64,000 nt of DNA, from NCBI RefSeq assembly GCF_000184745.1, contig NC_014931.1, positions 5,270,001-5,334,000 on the forward strand, read 5' to 3'. The position numbers were made by a program, and so were the translations under genes. The notes under the pieces are model-generated. The model made no database searches and was not told the DNA's origin. It saw nothing but the letters and a program-made list of their open reading frames with translations. Shown in pieces: positions 52,110 to 64,000 of the stretch. How positions within the stretch are numbered: the stretch's first letter is position 1; each line of letters starts with the position of its first letter. The DNA is from Variovorax paradoxus EPS (lineage in GTDB: Bacteria; Pseudomonadota; Gammaproteobacteria; Burkholderiales; Burkholderiaceae_C).

Positions 52110-53348
52110 CTACGCGACAGCCGCGCAAGTGGCGATGTAGCGCTCCGATTCCGCGGCATCCGCGAACCACGGGAAGAAGGTGCGCGGATCGTCGAAGCCG
52201 TTGGCGAAGGCGCTCGCCAGCGGCGGCACCGCGCCGGCACTGCCGAGCAGGTTGAGCACATGGGGCGGCGGCGGCGCGAGCAGCATGTTGGTCCACTGCG
52301 TGACCCACTGCGCATAGCCGAACCAGTAGCGGTCGAAGGTCTGCTGCATCCAGGCCGCATCGGCCGCGCCGTCGCCGCGCGCGAGGATGCTCTTCAGATA
52401 GGTGTCGGCGCACTTGGCCGCGTTGTTGGAGCCCTGCCCCGTGATCGGATCGTTGAGCACCACCACATCGGCCAGGCCCAGCACCTTGCGGCCCGAGGGC
52501 AATGTCGCGACGGGCTTGCGCACCGTCGGCGCGAAGCGGCCCGCGAGGATGCCGTTGTCGTCCGTCAGCTCGATGTCCTTGCAGCGCTCGGCCTCCCACG
52601 GCGTGAAGGTGTCGAGGATCCACTTGCTGCGCGCGAGATGCTCCTCGGGTGTCTTCACGTCGGCCCAGCAGTCCATCGGGCCGCCAGGCACGCCTTCGAA
52701 CACCATGATCTCGCACGGCCCCGTCGTGGTCAGCGCCGGGAACACGAAGTACTCGCCCACGCCCGGAATCAGGTTGAAGCAAACCGCCGAGAACGGCTCG
52801 CGCGGCGCCATGCCCTTCACATAGGTGAGCGCCAGGGCACGCTGCGGCTTGTCGTAGGGCGACTTGTGCGCATCGCGTTCGAAGAGCTTCGAAATCTCGC
52901 CCTTGCCGCTCGCCACCAGCGTGAGGTCGTGGCTCTGCGTGCAGGCTTCGAGCTCGTCGATGCCCGCATCCTTGAAGACGAGCTCGCCGCCCTTTTTCTG
53001 GAACTCGTCCATCCACGCCGGGATCTTCAGGCGCTGGTCGACCGACTGCGCGCTCGCGTTCAGCCGCGCGGCCCAGTCGATGACCTTGGCGCCCTTCTGC
53101 TCGGGATGCGGCACGGCCAGGCCGATGCCGTCCACCGTGGGGCAGTCGCTCGCCCAGTGGTCCAGGCCCAGGTCGCGCTCGATCTGCAGCGAGGTGTCGA
53201 ACATGCACTGGCTCGACATGACCTTGCCGCGGCGGATGTCCTCCCCCGTGCGGTTGCTGAACATCGTGACCTCGTAGCCTGCCGCGAGCAGGCCGAGACC
53301 CAGTTGCAGGCCCGACTGGCCCGCGCCGACGATGGCGATTCGCTTCAT
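52110..53348 (-). CDS. styA1: StyA1: FAD-dependent styrene/indole monooxygenase-type oxygenase
   Basis: A 412-residue single-component oxygenase from ATG 53348 (GGAG 7 bp upstream). KRIAIVGAGQSGLQLGLGLL binds FAD; SSQCMFDTSLQIERDLGLDHW, VASGKGEISKLFERD, GGPMDCWADVKTPEEHLARSKW and DPITGQGSNNAAKCAD follow the StyA pattern. It uses FADH2 made by a reductase, here the C-terminal half of StyA2B next door. It adds one oxygen atom to alkenes, indole or sulfides. It is very similar to the StyA half of StyA2B, showing an old duplication. The full styrene pathway (styC, styD) is not present. Confidence 0.95.
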   Translation of the reverse strand: MKRIAIVGAGQSGLQLGLGLLAAGYEVTMFSNRTGEDIRRGKVMSSQCMFDTSLQIERDLGLDHWASDCPTVDGIGLAVPHPEQKGAKVIDWAARLNASAQSVDQRLKIPAWMDEFQKKGGELVFKDAGIDELEACTQSHDLTLVASGKGEISKLFERDAHKSPYDKPQRALALTYVKGMAPREPFSAVCFNLIPGVGEYFVFPALTTTGPCEIMVFEGVPGGPMDCWADVKTPEEHLARSKWILDTFTPWEAERCKDIELTDDNGILAGRFAPTVRKPVATLPSGRKVLGLADVVVLNDPITGQGSNNAAKCADTYLKSILARGDGAADAAWMQQTFDRYWFGYAQWVTQWTNMLLAPPPPHVLNLLGSAGAVPPLASAFANGFDDPRTFFPWFADAAESERYIATCAAVA

Positions 53349-53377
53349 TGCTTTGCTCCTTGATGCTCCGCGAGGAG

Positions 53378-54169
53378 CTAGTCCATCAACAGGGGAATGG
53401 CGGGCGCGGCCTGCTCGGGGCCCATGGCGGAATAGCCGCCGTCCACCGCGTAGTCGGCGCCGGTCACGAAGCTCGCGTGGTCGGAGCACAGGAACAGCAC
53501 CACCTGCGCCACCTCGTCCGGATCGCCCACGCGCCCGAGCAGATGGAAGGGCGCGGCCACGCGGTCGGTCTTGGCGCGGTCGTTGCCGCTCAGGCGCTCC
53601 ATCACGGCCGACCAGGTCCAGCCCGGCGACACGCTGTTCACCCGGATGTTGTCCTGCGCGAGGTCCATCGCCATGTTGCGGGTGAGCTGCGCCATCGCGG
53701 CCTTACTCACCGGGTAGAGCCAGCGCCCCGTCTGCGCCACGCGCGACGAGATGCTCGTGAAATTGACCACCGCGCCGCCCCCGGCCGCCACCATGTGCGG
53801 GTGCGCCGCCTGCAGCATCGCCACCGCGCTCGCCACGTTCACGTTGAACGAGGTGAGCCAGTCGGCACGCGGCGACTTGAAGCCGTCGTCCACGTACGAG
53901 CAGGCGAGGTTGACGAGAAAGTGCACGCCGCCGTGCCGCTCGGCCGCCTCGGCGACGCAGGCGTGCACCTGTGCGTCGTCGGTGATGTCGGTGCGCACGA
54001 ACCGCACGCCCGCGCCGAGCGAATCGGCGAGTGCCTGGCCGTTGTCGGCATCGATGTCGGCGACGACGACCTTCACGCCGGCCGCGTGCAGCGCGCGCAC
54101 CACGCCCACGCCTATCAATGTGGCGCCGCCGGTGACGATGGCGCTCTTGCCTGCGAGTCCGTTGAACAT
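53378..54169 (-). CDS. Short-chain dehydrogenase/reductase
   Basis: A 263-residue classical SDR. The cofactor site is SAIVTGGATLIGVGVVRAL with the acidic strand end VVADIDAD, which favours NAD(H). The catalytic Ser is in FTSISSR and the Tyr/Lys pair in YPVSKAAM; the C-terminus has VTGADYAVDGGYSAMG. It is the first gene of the leftward run SDR-styA1-styA2B, 29 bp before styA1, so it probably oxidises an alcohol or diol formed downstream of the oxygenase, or prepares its substrate. Specific substrate unknown. Confidence 0.9.
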   Translation of the reverse strand: MFNGLAGKSAIVTGGATLIGVGVVRALHAAGVKVVVADIDADNGQALADSLGAGVRFVRTDITDDAQVHACVAEAAERHGGVHFLVNLACSYVDDGFKSPRADWLTSFNVNVASAVAMLQAAHPHMVAAGGGAVVNFTSISSRVAQTGRWLYPVSKAAMAQLTRNMAMDLAQDNIRVNSVSPGWTWSAVMERLSGNDRAKTDRVAAPFHLLGRVGDPDEVAQVVLFLCSDHASFVTGADYAVDGGYSAMGPEQAAPAIPLLMD

Positions 54170-54355
54170 GACGCTTGCTCTCCTCGGTGGGTCGATCGGG
54201 CAGACCCGGTGGGCCTGTGTGTGGAGCGAACGTTACGAGGGGGCGGGCCTTGGGAGCATCCCGCAAACGCAGGCGATGTCCCTGGCGCGCAGGTTTTTCC
54301 GAGGGGAGGCCCGAATTGTGGGCGGGGATGGTTTTTGCTACGGTGCCTTCGCCCC

Positions 54356-55363
54356 ATGGAAACCCTCACCACCCCCTCGTTGCCGCTGCAGCGCTACCGG
54401 CTGTTCGAGAGCCACGACATGGACGAGGCACGCGAAAGCGTCGCCCGCGTGTTCTGTCCGCACGGGCTGGTGATGCTCAAGCCGCGCACCGAGTTGGACG
54501 CCTGCCACCACAGCGCGCGGCTGCACCGGGACGTGAGCCTCAACTACGTGCAGTACGGGCCCGGCGTGCAGATCGACCCCGGGTACCTGCAGGAATTTTT
54601 CCTGCTGCAGATTCCGCTGCGCGGCGGCGCGGAGATCCGCTGCGGCGCGCAGCAGGTGGACGCCACGCCACGGCTCGCGTCGCTGCCCTCGCCCACCGAA
54701 CCGCTCTCGATGCGCTGGGCCGACGACAGCCCGCACCTGATCGTGCAGCTCGCGCGCTCCGCGCTGCTCTCGCGGCTCGAATCGCTGCTGCAGGCGCCCG
54801 TCGGGCAGGCGCTGGTGTTCGACCTCGGCGTGCCGCTGGACAACCCTGTGCTGGCGCCGCTGGTGCATTTCATCGACTACCTGCGGCTCACGCTCGATGC
54901 GGGGAATGCGCTGCAGGCTGGCAGCCCGCTGGCCGAGCATGCCGAGGCTTATTTGATGTCGAGCCTGTTGATGTCGGCAGGGCACAACCACTCGCGCGCG
55001 CTCGCTGGCGATGCGCAGCGGCGACTATTGCCGCGCGTGGTGCGCAGGGCCCAGGAATACATGGCCGCGCATGCACAGGAGCCGCTGTCGCTGGCCGACG
55101 TGTGCCGGGAAGTCGGGTGCAGTGCGCGTGCGTTGCAACTGGCGTTTCGCCAGCATGCGGGGCAGGGGCCGATGGAGTTCCTGCGGGAGATGCGGCTGGA
55201 CAGGGTGCGGGCCGAGCTGCGGTCGTCGGCCGGCGTCGCCGGAACCGGCGTGCGCGAGGTGGCGCAGAAGTACGGCTTCCTTCACCTGGGGCACTTCGCG
55301 GCGCAGTACCGTGCGCGCTTCGGGGAGCGGCCGTCCGAGACGCGGGGACCGCGCGGCGCCTGA
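54356..55363 (+). CDS. AraC/XylS-family regulator
   Basis: A 335-residue regulator from ATG 54356. Residues about 1-220 form an AraC-binding-like sensing domain of the XylS/FeaR kind (GVQIDPGYLQEFFLLQIPLRGGAEI in parts: FFLLQIPLRGGAEI, VDATPRLASLPSP). The C-terminal helix-turn-helix pair is LSLADVCREVGCSARALQLAFRQHAGQGPMEFLREMRL and VREVAQKYGFLHLGHFAAQYRARFGE, shown in key parts as SARALQLAFRQ and FLHLGHFAAQYR. It is divergent from the SDR-styA1-styA2B operon, with a 186-bp gap, and most likely activates it in response to the aromatic substrate. Confidence 0.92.
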   Translation: METLTTPSLPLQRYRLFESHDMDEARESVARVFCPHGLVMLKPRTELDACHHSARLHRDVSLNYVQYGPGVQIDPGYLQEFFLLQIPLRGGAEIRCGAQQVDATPRLASLPSPTEPLSMRWADDSPHLIVQLARSALLSRLESLLQAPVGQALVFDLGVPLDNPVLAPLVHFIDYLRLTLDAGNALQAGSPLAEHAEAYLMSSLLMSAGHNHSRALAGDAQRRLLPRVVRRAQEYMAAHAQEPLSLADVCREVGCSARALQLAFRQHAGQGPMEFLREMRLDRVRAELRSSAGVAGTGVREVAQKYGFLHLGHFAAQYRARFGERPSETRGPRGA

Positions 55364-55411
55364 TGCGCACGCCCCTGCGCACAGGCGGAGGGGCAGGTCA
55401 GCGCCCGGAAA

Positions 55412-56161
55412 TCAGGAGCCCGGCATGTGGGGCGGATGCAGTTCCACTGCCTTGGCCGCCTTCTTGCGCATCCGGATGTTGAGCAGCTCCACGCCCACCG
55501 AGAAAGCCATCGCGAAGTACACGTAGCCCTTGGGCACATGATGGTCGAAGCCCTCAGCGACCAGCACGACACCCACGACCACGAGGAAGGCCAGCGCCAG
55601 CATCTTGATGGTGGGATGGGCGGACACAAAGCGCCCGATCGGGCCCGCGAACACCATCATCAGCAGCACCGAGACCACCACCGCGGCGATCATGACGCGC
55701 ACGTCGTCCACCATGCCGACCGCAGTGATGATCGAGTCCAGCGAGAACACGAGATCGATCACGATGATCTGGAGCATGACGGAGGTGAAGGTCGCCTTCG
55801 CCACGCTCGCCTTCTGTTCGTGCGCGCCCTCCAGCGACTGATGCACCTCGGTCGTGCTCTTCCAGATGAGGAACAGGCCGCCCAGGATCAGGATGAGGTC
55901 CCGCCCCGAGATCTCCTGGCTGAACACCGAGAACAGCGGCGCGACCAGCCCGACGATCCAGGCCAGCACCAGCAGCAGCCCGATGCGCATGAACATGGCC
56001 ATGAACAGCCCTATCCGGCGCGCGAACTCGCGTTTGTCGGGCGGCAGCTTGTCGACCAGGATGGAGATGAAGATGATGTTGTCGATGCCCAGCACGAGCT
56101 CGAGCGCCGTCAGGGTGGCAAAGGCAATCCAGACCTGCGGGTCTGTCAGGAGTTCAAGCAT
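55412..56161 (-). CDS. TerC-family membrane protein
   Basis: A 249-residue protein from ATG 56161 with seven or more hydrophobic helices. The TerC marks are LTALELVLGIDNIIFISILV and LQIIVIDLVFSLDSIITAVGMVDD, each with acidic residues inside membrane helices that could bind a metal ion. TerC-family proteins take part in tellurite resistance, manganese export or metal loading of exported proteins. It is not linked to ter genes here. The C-terminal tail is basic (RMRKKAAKAVEL). It faces the AraC gene tail to tail. Confidence 0.92.
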   Translation of the reverse strand: MLELLTDPQVWIAFATLTALELVLGIDNIIFISILVDKLPPDKREFARRIGLFMAMFMRIGLLLVLAWIVGLVAPLFSVFSQEISGRDLILILGGLFLIWKSTTEVHQSLEGAHEQKASVAKATFTSVMLQIIVIDLVFSLDSIITAVGMVDDVRVMIAAVVVSVLLMMVFAGPIGRFVSAHPTIKMLALAFLVVVGVVLVAEGFDHHVPKGYVYFAMAFSVGVELLNIRMRKKAAKAVELHPPHMPGS

Positions 56162-56268
56162 CGGGGTTCTTTCAGACGGCCCCACCGGAGGGCGAAGCTG
56201 CGCGGATTCTCACCTGCGAGGGCGCATGCGGCAACGAAGAAGGGCCGCAGGTTTTCGGGGTAATTCCG

Positions 56269-57456
56269 TCAATGAACGAAGCGCCCTCCGGTGCCGATCA
56301 TCGTCATCTCGACGAAGCGCGAGCCGCTGTGGTTGTCGGGGGTGAAGGACACGAAGAAGCCGCCCGCGTCCCACTTGTTCATCGTTTCCAGGGCGGCCAG
56401 AAGCCTCGCGCGCGTGAGATCGCGGCCCGTGCGGCGCAGCCCTTCGACCAGCGTCTTCGCGGCAAGGAATCCTTCCATCGATCCGAAGCTCATGTGCGGC
56501 ACGCCGGCCTTCTGCATGGCCTGCGCATATTCGTTCTGCAGCACGGACGCCCGGCCCCATGGAAAGGGAACGACTTCGGAAACCATCACGCCCGCGCCCA
56601 GGGTGCCCAGCGCGTCGGCCAGTGCCTTGCCGCCAACGAAGGACACGCTGACGAAGCGCCCGGTGTAGCCGGCCTTCTTCATTTCCTTGATGAGTGCCGC
56701 GCTGGACACGTAGGAGCTGATCAGCGCCACGGCATCGGGACGCGCCGCCTGGAGCGCCTTGGCGGCAGCCGCCACCTCGGTGCTGTGCCGCTCGATGGCG
56801 GTGGTCGCGACGATCGGAAAGCCGCGCTTGGCCGCTGCCCTGGTCATCGCCTCGAGCCCCGCCTTGCCGTAGGCATCGTTCTGGAATAAGACCGCGACGT
56901 TCTTTGCACCGGTGACCGCCAACTGCTCGAGGATGTTTTCCGACTCGTCGAAATAACTGGCCCTGACGTTGAAGACCACGCGATTGAACGGCTGGCGCAG
57001 TGCCTCGGCACCGGTCACCGGTGCAAAGAACGGCACCTGCGCAGCCACGGCCAGGGGCAGCGCCGCCAGGGTGGTGGAGGTGCCGACATAGCCGAACAGC
57101 GCCACGGCGCGGTCCTGCTCCAGCAGGTCGGCCGTGTTGCTCGCGGTCATCTTCGGGTCGTAGGCGTCGTCCTTGGCGTGCAGCTCGATCTTTCGTCCGT
57201 GGACGCCGCCCGCCTCGTTGACCATCTGGAAGTAGACGCGCGCACCCACGTTGAACTCCGTGCCCAGTTGCGCGGAAGGGCCGCTGAACGGCGCGGACTG
57301 GCCGATCACGATGGTCGCGTCTTCCACTACCTTGTCCTTGGCGACACCCGGCAGGCTGGCAAGCCCCAGCGAGGCGGCTACGCCGGACACCAGGAGGAAA
57401 CGGCGGGTCCGTGAAGCAGACGGCTTCTCAGGAAAGGGGATACGGCTGGAAGGCAT
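56269..57456 (-). CDS. Amino-acid/amide-type ABC transporter binding protein
   Basis: A 395-residue periplasmic protein with a long signal region containing RTRRFLLVSGVAASLGLASLPGVA; the twin arginines are not in a full Tat motif. The mature part is a LivJ/UrtA-like type I binding protein: IVIGQSAPFSGPSAQLGTEF, NEAGGVHGRKIELHAKDDAYDP, ALFGYVGTSTTLAALPLA and FVSVSFVGGKALADALG. It would deliver a branched-chain amino acid, amide or aromatic acid to an ABC importer. No permease or ATPase gene is adjacent, so it is an orphan in this window. Confidence 0.88.
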   Translation of the reverse strand: MPSSRIPFPEKPSASRTRRFLLVSGVAASLGLASLPGVAKDKVVEDATIVIGQSAPFSGPSAQLGTEFNVGARVYFQMVNEAGGVHGRKIELHAKDDAYDPKMTASNTADLLEQDRAVALFGYVGTSTTLAALPLAVAAQVPFFAPVTGAEALRQPFNRVVFNVRASYFDESENILEQLAVTGAKNVAVLFQNDAYGKAGLEAMTRAAAKRGFPIVATTAIERHSTEVAAAAKALQAARPDAVALISSYVSSAALIKEMKKAGYTGRFVSVSFVGGKALADALGTLGAGVMVSEVVPFPWGRASVLQNEYAQAMQKAGVPHMSFGSMEGFLAAKTLVEGLRRTGRDLTRARLLAALETMNKWDAGGFFVSFTPDNHSGSRFVEMTMIGTGGRFVH

Positions 57457-57715
57457 GAGATGGCAGTTGGGTTTTCGAAAGGGAATTCAGCCACTGCCTC
57501 ATTGCGTGTGGGGCAGGGCATGCATGCGGCGCTACCAGCGCGCCCGCAGGCCGGCAGCCCCTTGCAGCGAGGAACGTGCGAGCGCGTTGCCGCCCAGCGC
57601 AAGAAGACGGCCCAGCTAGCCATAAACGCTCGCGACCGGCGAAAGCGGCCAGGTGGAACCACCCGCCAGCGCCACGCTTCGCAGCGTGTTTTTCGATGGT
57701 CCGGGGGTGCGGTGC
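57457..57715. other. Intergenic region, 259 bp
   Basis: Between the binding-protein gene and the end of the second roadblock gene. I see no convincing gene. Short open frames here overlap on both strands without ribosome-binding sites. A promoter for the binding-protein gene is expected here but no clear boxes can be named. Confidence 0.5.
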
Positions 57716-58075
57716 TCAGAAGTCCAGTTGCTTGTCCGCGTCCTGCGTCTTGCGGCGAGCCAGCGCGAGGTTGGAGCGCAGCTTGTCCAGCACGACGTAG
57801 ATGAACACGCCTTCCTTGGAGACCGAGGGGCGGATGATGTGGTACTGCTTCCCGAGGGTGATCAGGATGTCTTCGACGACGTCGTTCAGGCCGAGGGCCC
57901 GCATCGTCTTGAGCTTGGTGCGCACGACCTCGGTGTTGCCGGCCGCGGCGATTTCCAGGTCCAGGCCCGAGCCCGCGGAGCCCAGGATCATTCCGCTGCC
58001 GGAATCGACGATCGCCGCGCACATGGCGCCGTCCAGCGACAGGATTTCTTCGAGGGTTTGCTTGATGGATGCCAA
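57716..58075 (-). CDS. Roadblock/LC7-domain protein B
   Basis: A 119-residue protein starting at TTG 58075, chosen because GGAG lies 6 bp upstream and no ATG fits. It has one roadblock/LC7 fold: IKQTLEEILSLDGAMCAAIVDSGSGMILGS, in parts LDGAMCAAIVDSGSGMILG, then AAAGNTEVVRTKLKTM and EDILITLGKQYHIIRPS followed by FIYVVLDKL. Such proteins bind small GTPases, as MglB does with MglA. It is the last gene of the leftward run that contains a GTPase and a second roadblock gene; the gap to that gene is 47 bp. The C-terminal tail is charged (KTQDADKQLDF). Confidence 0.88.
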   Translation of the reverse strand: MASIKQTLEEILSLDGAMCAAIVDSGSGMILGSAGSGLDLEIAAAGNTEVVRTKLKTMRALGLNDVVEDILITLGKQYHIIRPSVSKEGVFIYVVLDKLRSNLALARRKTQDADKQLDF

Positions 58076-58122
58076 TTCGTTCTCCAGTTAAAAATAAAAA
58101 AGTCTCAGAAAAAAATCAGGTG

Positions 58123-58533
58123 TCAGGCATGAAAGGGGGACGCGTCGGCAAGCGTCCTGGCGAGCTGGGCGGTCCGGTACGACACCAGCGCCAGCACAGC
58201 CGAGTCGCGGGCGATCACGTTGATGACCAGTTCGACATCGCGCCGGTACACGCTGCAGAAAACCGCGAAGCCCGACTCGGTCTGCACGATCACGCTCTTT
58301 TGGCGCCCGAGGCGCGCCTCCTCGGACACCACCTCGCTGATCGCCACGATGGAACTGGCCATGGCCGCTACGCGGGCGGGGTCCACGTCGCCGGTGACCG
58401 CGGAGGCCACGCTGAATCCGTCGATGGTGGCGATCACCGCGGCGGTCACGCCGTTCAGTTCGTCGACCAGCTTGCGCGCCTCGCGCTGCGCGAGCGCAGT
58501 GGCGGTCTTCGACAGGCCATGTGAAACAGTCAT
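58123..58533 (-). CDS. Roadblock/LC7-domain protein A
   Basis: A 136-residue protein with a roadblock/LC7 core: LVDELNGVTAAVIATIDGFSVASAV, AAMASSIVAISEVVSEE, KSVIVQTESGFAVFCSV and DVELVINVIARDSAVLALV. It resembles MglB-type and other GTPase-regulating roadblock proteins. Its ATG overlaps the stop of the GTPase gene by four bases, and GGAGAA precedes it, so the pair is translationally coupled and likely to form a complex at the cytoplasmic face of the membrane. Whether it acts as a GTPase activator cannot be told from sequence alone. Confidence 0.88.
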   Translation of the reverse strand: MTVSHGLSKTATALAQREARKLVDELNGVTAAVIATIDGFSVASAVTGDVDPARVAAMASSIVAISEVVSEEARLGRQKSVIVQTESGFAVFCSVYRRDVELVINVIARDSAVLALVSYRTAQLARTLADASPFHA

Positions 58534-59072
58534 TCGTTCTCCCCTCCCAGATCGGCTTCGAGTTGCATGAGCAGCGTGTCGAGCAACAGGATCACGTCGC
58601 TGCTGTTGCGCACGTCCACGCTCAAGATCGGAAACACCCGGCCCGTGCCGGCGATCGCCTGCGCGTAGTCGTCCAGGCTGGGCACCGGATGGGTCTCCAT
58701 GCGGCCCACGCCGACGGTGCAGGGAATCGTGCGCAGCGCCTCGGAAAAGCCGTTCATGTAGAGGGCCAGGTCGGCCAGCGGATCGGGGCGCGAGTTGTCG
58801 ATGAGGACGACCAGGCCCAGCGCGTTGCGAACGAGGATCTTCCAGAGAAACGCGAAGCGCTCCTGCCCGGGCGTGCCGAACATGCGAACGCGGTCTCCGT
58901 TGTCCAGCGTGAGTTCGCCGAAATCCAGGCCGACGGTGGTGCGCTCCTTGGCGATCGACGTGTCGGAATTCCGCACGTCGGTCATGACCGGCGGCACATC
59001 GCTCACGCTCCCGATCGCCGTGGTCTTGCCGGCACCCACGGTGCCGGTGAAAAGGATCTTGTATTCCCTCAT
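58530..59072 (-). CDS. Small Ras-like GTPase of the COG2229/MglA-like type
   Basis: A 180-residue GTPase. The P-loop is FTGTVGAGKTTAI. The switch region has TTVGLDFGEL and FGTPGQERFAFLWKIL, where the usual DxxG aspartate is replaced, as also in MglA (TVPGQ). The usual N/TKxD guanine motif is not kept; VGVGRMETH occupies the place. These features fit the COG2229 group, whose members are often paired with roadblock proteins. Overlaps of four bases with both neighbours show a tight operon. A role in switching pilus activity or polarity is inferred from pilY1 upstream and from MglA/MglB in Myxococcus. Confidence 0.88.
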   Translation of the reverse strand: MREYKILFTGTVGAGKTTAIGSVSDVPPVMTDVRNSDTSIAKERTTVGLDFGELTLDNGDRVRMFGTPGQERFAFLWKILVRNALGLVVLIDNSRPDPLADLALYMNGFSEALRTIPCTVGVGRMETHPVPSLDDYAQAIAGTGRVFPILSVDVRNSSDVILLLDTLLMQLEADLGGENE

Positions 59073-59767
59073 GACGTACCCAGCCCCAGGTGCCGGCGGA
59101 TGCCGCTGATGAGGCTGCGCGCGAACGCGCCGCGCACCGGCGCGGACAACCCCTGGGCGCGCGGCAGGTGGTCCGCATGCAGCCGCGCGCTGGACGGCAC
59201 CACGTGCAGCTCCAGCACGCCCGCCGAGCGCAGCGTCTGAAGAAAGGTGACGCAGCGCGACAGCGGGATCTCGCCCAGGTCGGACAGTTCGGTCGCACTC
59301 AATGCACGGCGCACCAGCAGGCTGGCCATCCGCACTTTTTCGGGGTCGTTGCGCAGCAGCAGGGCCGAGGGCCAGCGGCGCAGCGTGAAGCGCACCGACT
59401 CGGAGACCTCGATCTTCGGCACCATCTGCTCGGGCGTTACCGCTGGCACGGGCGGCACCGCCAGCAGGGTGCGCTCGGTGCTCTTCAACCATTGCTGCAG
59501 CCGGTCGGCGCGTATCGGCCGCTCCAGCGTGTGCGCATGGCTGCCGGAGTTCCTGCGCGTGAGGGTGAGCAGCGAGCCGGCCATGCGGGCAAAGCCGGCG
59601 CGCTCGGCCGCGGTTGCGCTCTCGTCGACGAGCAATGCGTCGTACGGCGGCGCGGTGACGAAGGTCCACGGAAAGGAAAGGTCGCTCGCGTAGAGCTGCA
59701 CGATGGTCCGGATCACGGCGGCCTCGGCCGCCGGCAATCCGTACACACCCATTCTCAGAACGGACAT
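59069..59767 (-). CDS. Unknown protein of the GTPase/roadblock operon
   Basis: A 232-residue protein from ATG 59767. The N-terminal 60 residues (MSVLRMGVYGLPAAEAAVI, YDALLVDES) look like an alpha/beta half-receiver. The C-terminal part (RRALSATELSDLGEIPLSRCVTFLQTLRSAGVLEL) resembles a winged helix of the kind found in DUF4388-type proteins that accompany such GTPases. I do not recognise the whole. Its stop overlaps the GTPase start by four bases, and it begins 31 bp after pilY1, so it links the pilus gene to the GTPase module. Confidence 0.7.
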   Translation of the reverse strand: MSVLRMGVYGLPAAEAAVIRTIVQLYASDLSFPWTFVTAPPYDALLVDESATAAERAGFARMAGSLLTLTRRNSGSHAHTLERPIRADRLQQWLKSTERTLLAVPPVPAVTPEQMVPKIEVSESVRFTLRRWPSALLLRNDPEKVRMASLLVRRALSATELSDLGEIPLSRCVTFLQTLRSAGVLELHVVPSSARLHADHLPRAQGLSAPVRGAFARSLISGIRRHLGLGTS

Positions 59768-59798
59768 GTCTTGCCCCCCGGTTGCATGAGGGTTCGCA

Positions 59799-63616
<3,818 letters not shown>

Positions 63617-63620
<4 letters not shown>

Positions 63621-64000
63621 GGGGATGCGGTGCTTTCGTGCTCTGGCTTGGTGAACGTCGATTGCGTGAACACCTGCGTGTCGCGCGGGCCGGTGACGCG
63701 CAGGCTCAGGCGGTAGATCGTGGCGGTGGGTGGCGTCGGGGGCGGCGTGGGACTGGCCGTGCCGCCGGCCGGAGCCGCGGACGACTGCACGCAGCCGGTG
63801 CTGGTGGCCGGGCCGGTGCTGGTGCAGAGGCGGTCGATCACGTAGCGGATGCTGATCTGCGCCGCCGCGTCGGTGATGTCGTTGGAATCCTTGCCCACGG
63901 CGCCGAAGGCCTTGTCGTCCAGCAACGCCAGCGGTACGCCCTGCGTGTTGGTGTCGAGCTTGGTCGCCTTGAAGTTTTCGCCCGGCAGATCGTCGGTCGC
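63617..64000 (-). CDS. pilX: PilX-like minor pilus assembly protein, C-terminal part
   Basis: The frame is open from the right edge, giving the last 127 residues. It has TDAAAQISIRYVIDRLC, a proline-rich linker (GGTASPTPPPTPPTATIY) and the end YRLSLRVTGPRDTQVFTQSTF, which matches the C-terminal PilX domain (YRVTVRVTGPRN-type). PilX is a minor pilin-like protein acting with PilY1, PilV and PilW in pilus priming. The stop overlaps the pilY1 ATG by four bases, as in other pilVWXY1 operons. The N-terminal methylation motif lies outside the window. Confidence 0.88.

Noticed and set aside
50359..53348. The two styA-like genes as an assembly duplication.
   Set aside because: They differ at many positions in protein and DNA, and only one carries the reductase domain, so both are real.

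Overview
The window is high-GC DNA from a chromosome that looks like a Variovorax-type member of the Comamonadaceae (Burkholderiales). The reasons are the urease order ureA-ureJ-ureB-ureC-ureE-ureF-ureG, several periplasmic Bug/TctC-type solute receptors each beside its own regulator, a Porin_4-type porin, and a StyA1/StyA2B pair of the kind known from Variovorax paradoxus EPS. Genus assignment is inference; there is no rRNA or tRNA here. Gene density is high, and no gap without a gene exceeds about 300 bp.

Layout. 1-5.6 kb: end of a LysR regulator, a secreted protein of unknown function, and a two-component pair made of a LuxR-type response regulator and a very large NCS1-permease/histidine-kinase/receiver fusion. 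5.7-11.3 kb: urease structural and accessory genes, interrupted by an opposite-strand Doc/AbrB toxin-antitoxin pair; ureD is not in the window. 11.3-14.1 kb: small envelope proteins and a porin. 14.3-21.2 kb: a NERD protein, a second-locus BamA-type protein, an orphan OmpR-type regulator, and BaeS/BaeR with two BaeR-box-like sites in front. 21.3-29.9 kb: YccS-type membrane protein, BI-1 family protein, an IscR-like regulator that has lost its cluster ligands, and an RND pump without an outer-membrane channel.

30-42 kb is catabolic and accessory. It holds a Bug receptor with divergent MarR; an operon Bug-leuC-leuD-leuB with divergent LysR, which looks like a catabolic paralogue set; and a candidate nitrobenzoate module, Bug plus PnbB-like lyase, divergent from a LysR regulator and followed by a PnbA-like nitroreductase. 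DAHP synthase and a small membrane protein follow. 42.1-43.2 kb is a ParD-like gene coupled to a methionine aminopeptidase.

43.4-50.3 kb: small membrane protein, a frameshifted AraC gene, gluconate kinase and permease with a divergent LacI-type regulator and three shared operator copies, and a dienelactone-hydrolase/NTF2 fusion. 50.4-55.4 kb: StyA2B, StyA1 and an SDR dehydrogenase in one operon with a divergent AraC regulator, probably for oxidation of an aromatic or sulfide substrate. 55.4-57.5 kb: TerC protein and an amino-acid-type binding protein. 57.7-64 kb: one leftward block, pilX end - pilY1 - unknown protein - small GTPase - two roadblock proteins, with 4-bp overlaps at three of the junctions, resembling an MglA/MglB-like control module attached to type IV pilus genes.

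The most unusual items are the transporter-kinase fusion beside urease, the PilY1/GTPase/roadblock block, the ligand-less IscR, the Bug-leuCDB operon, the ParD-like/aminopeptidase pair, and the TA pair inside the urease locus.
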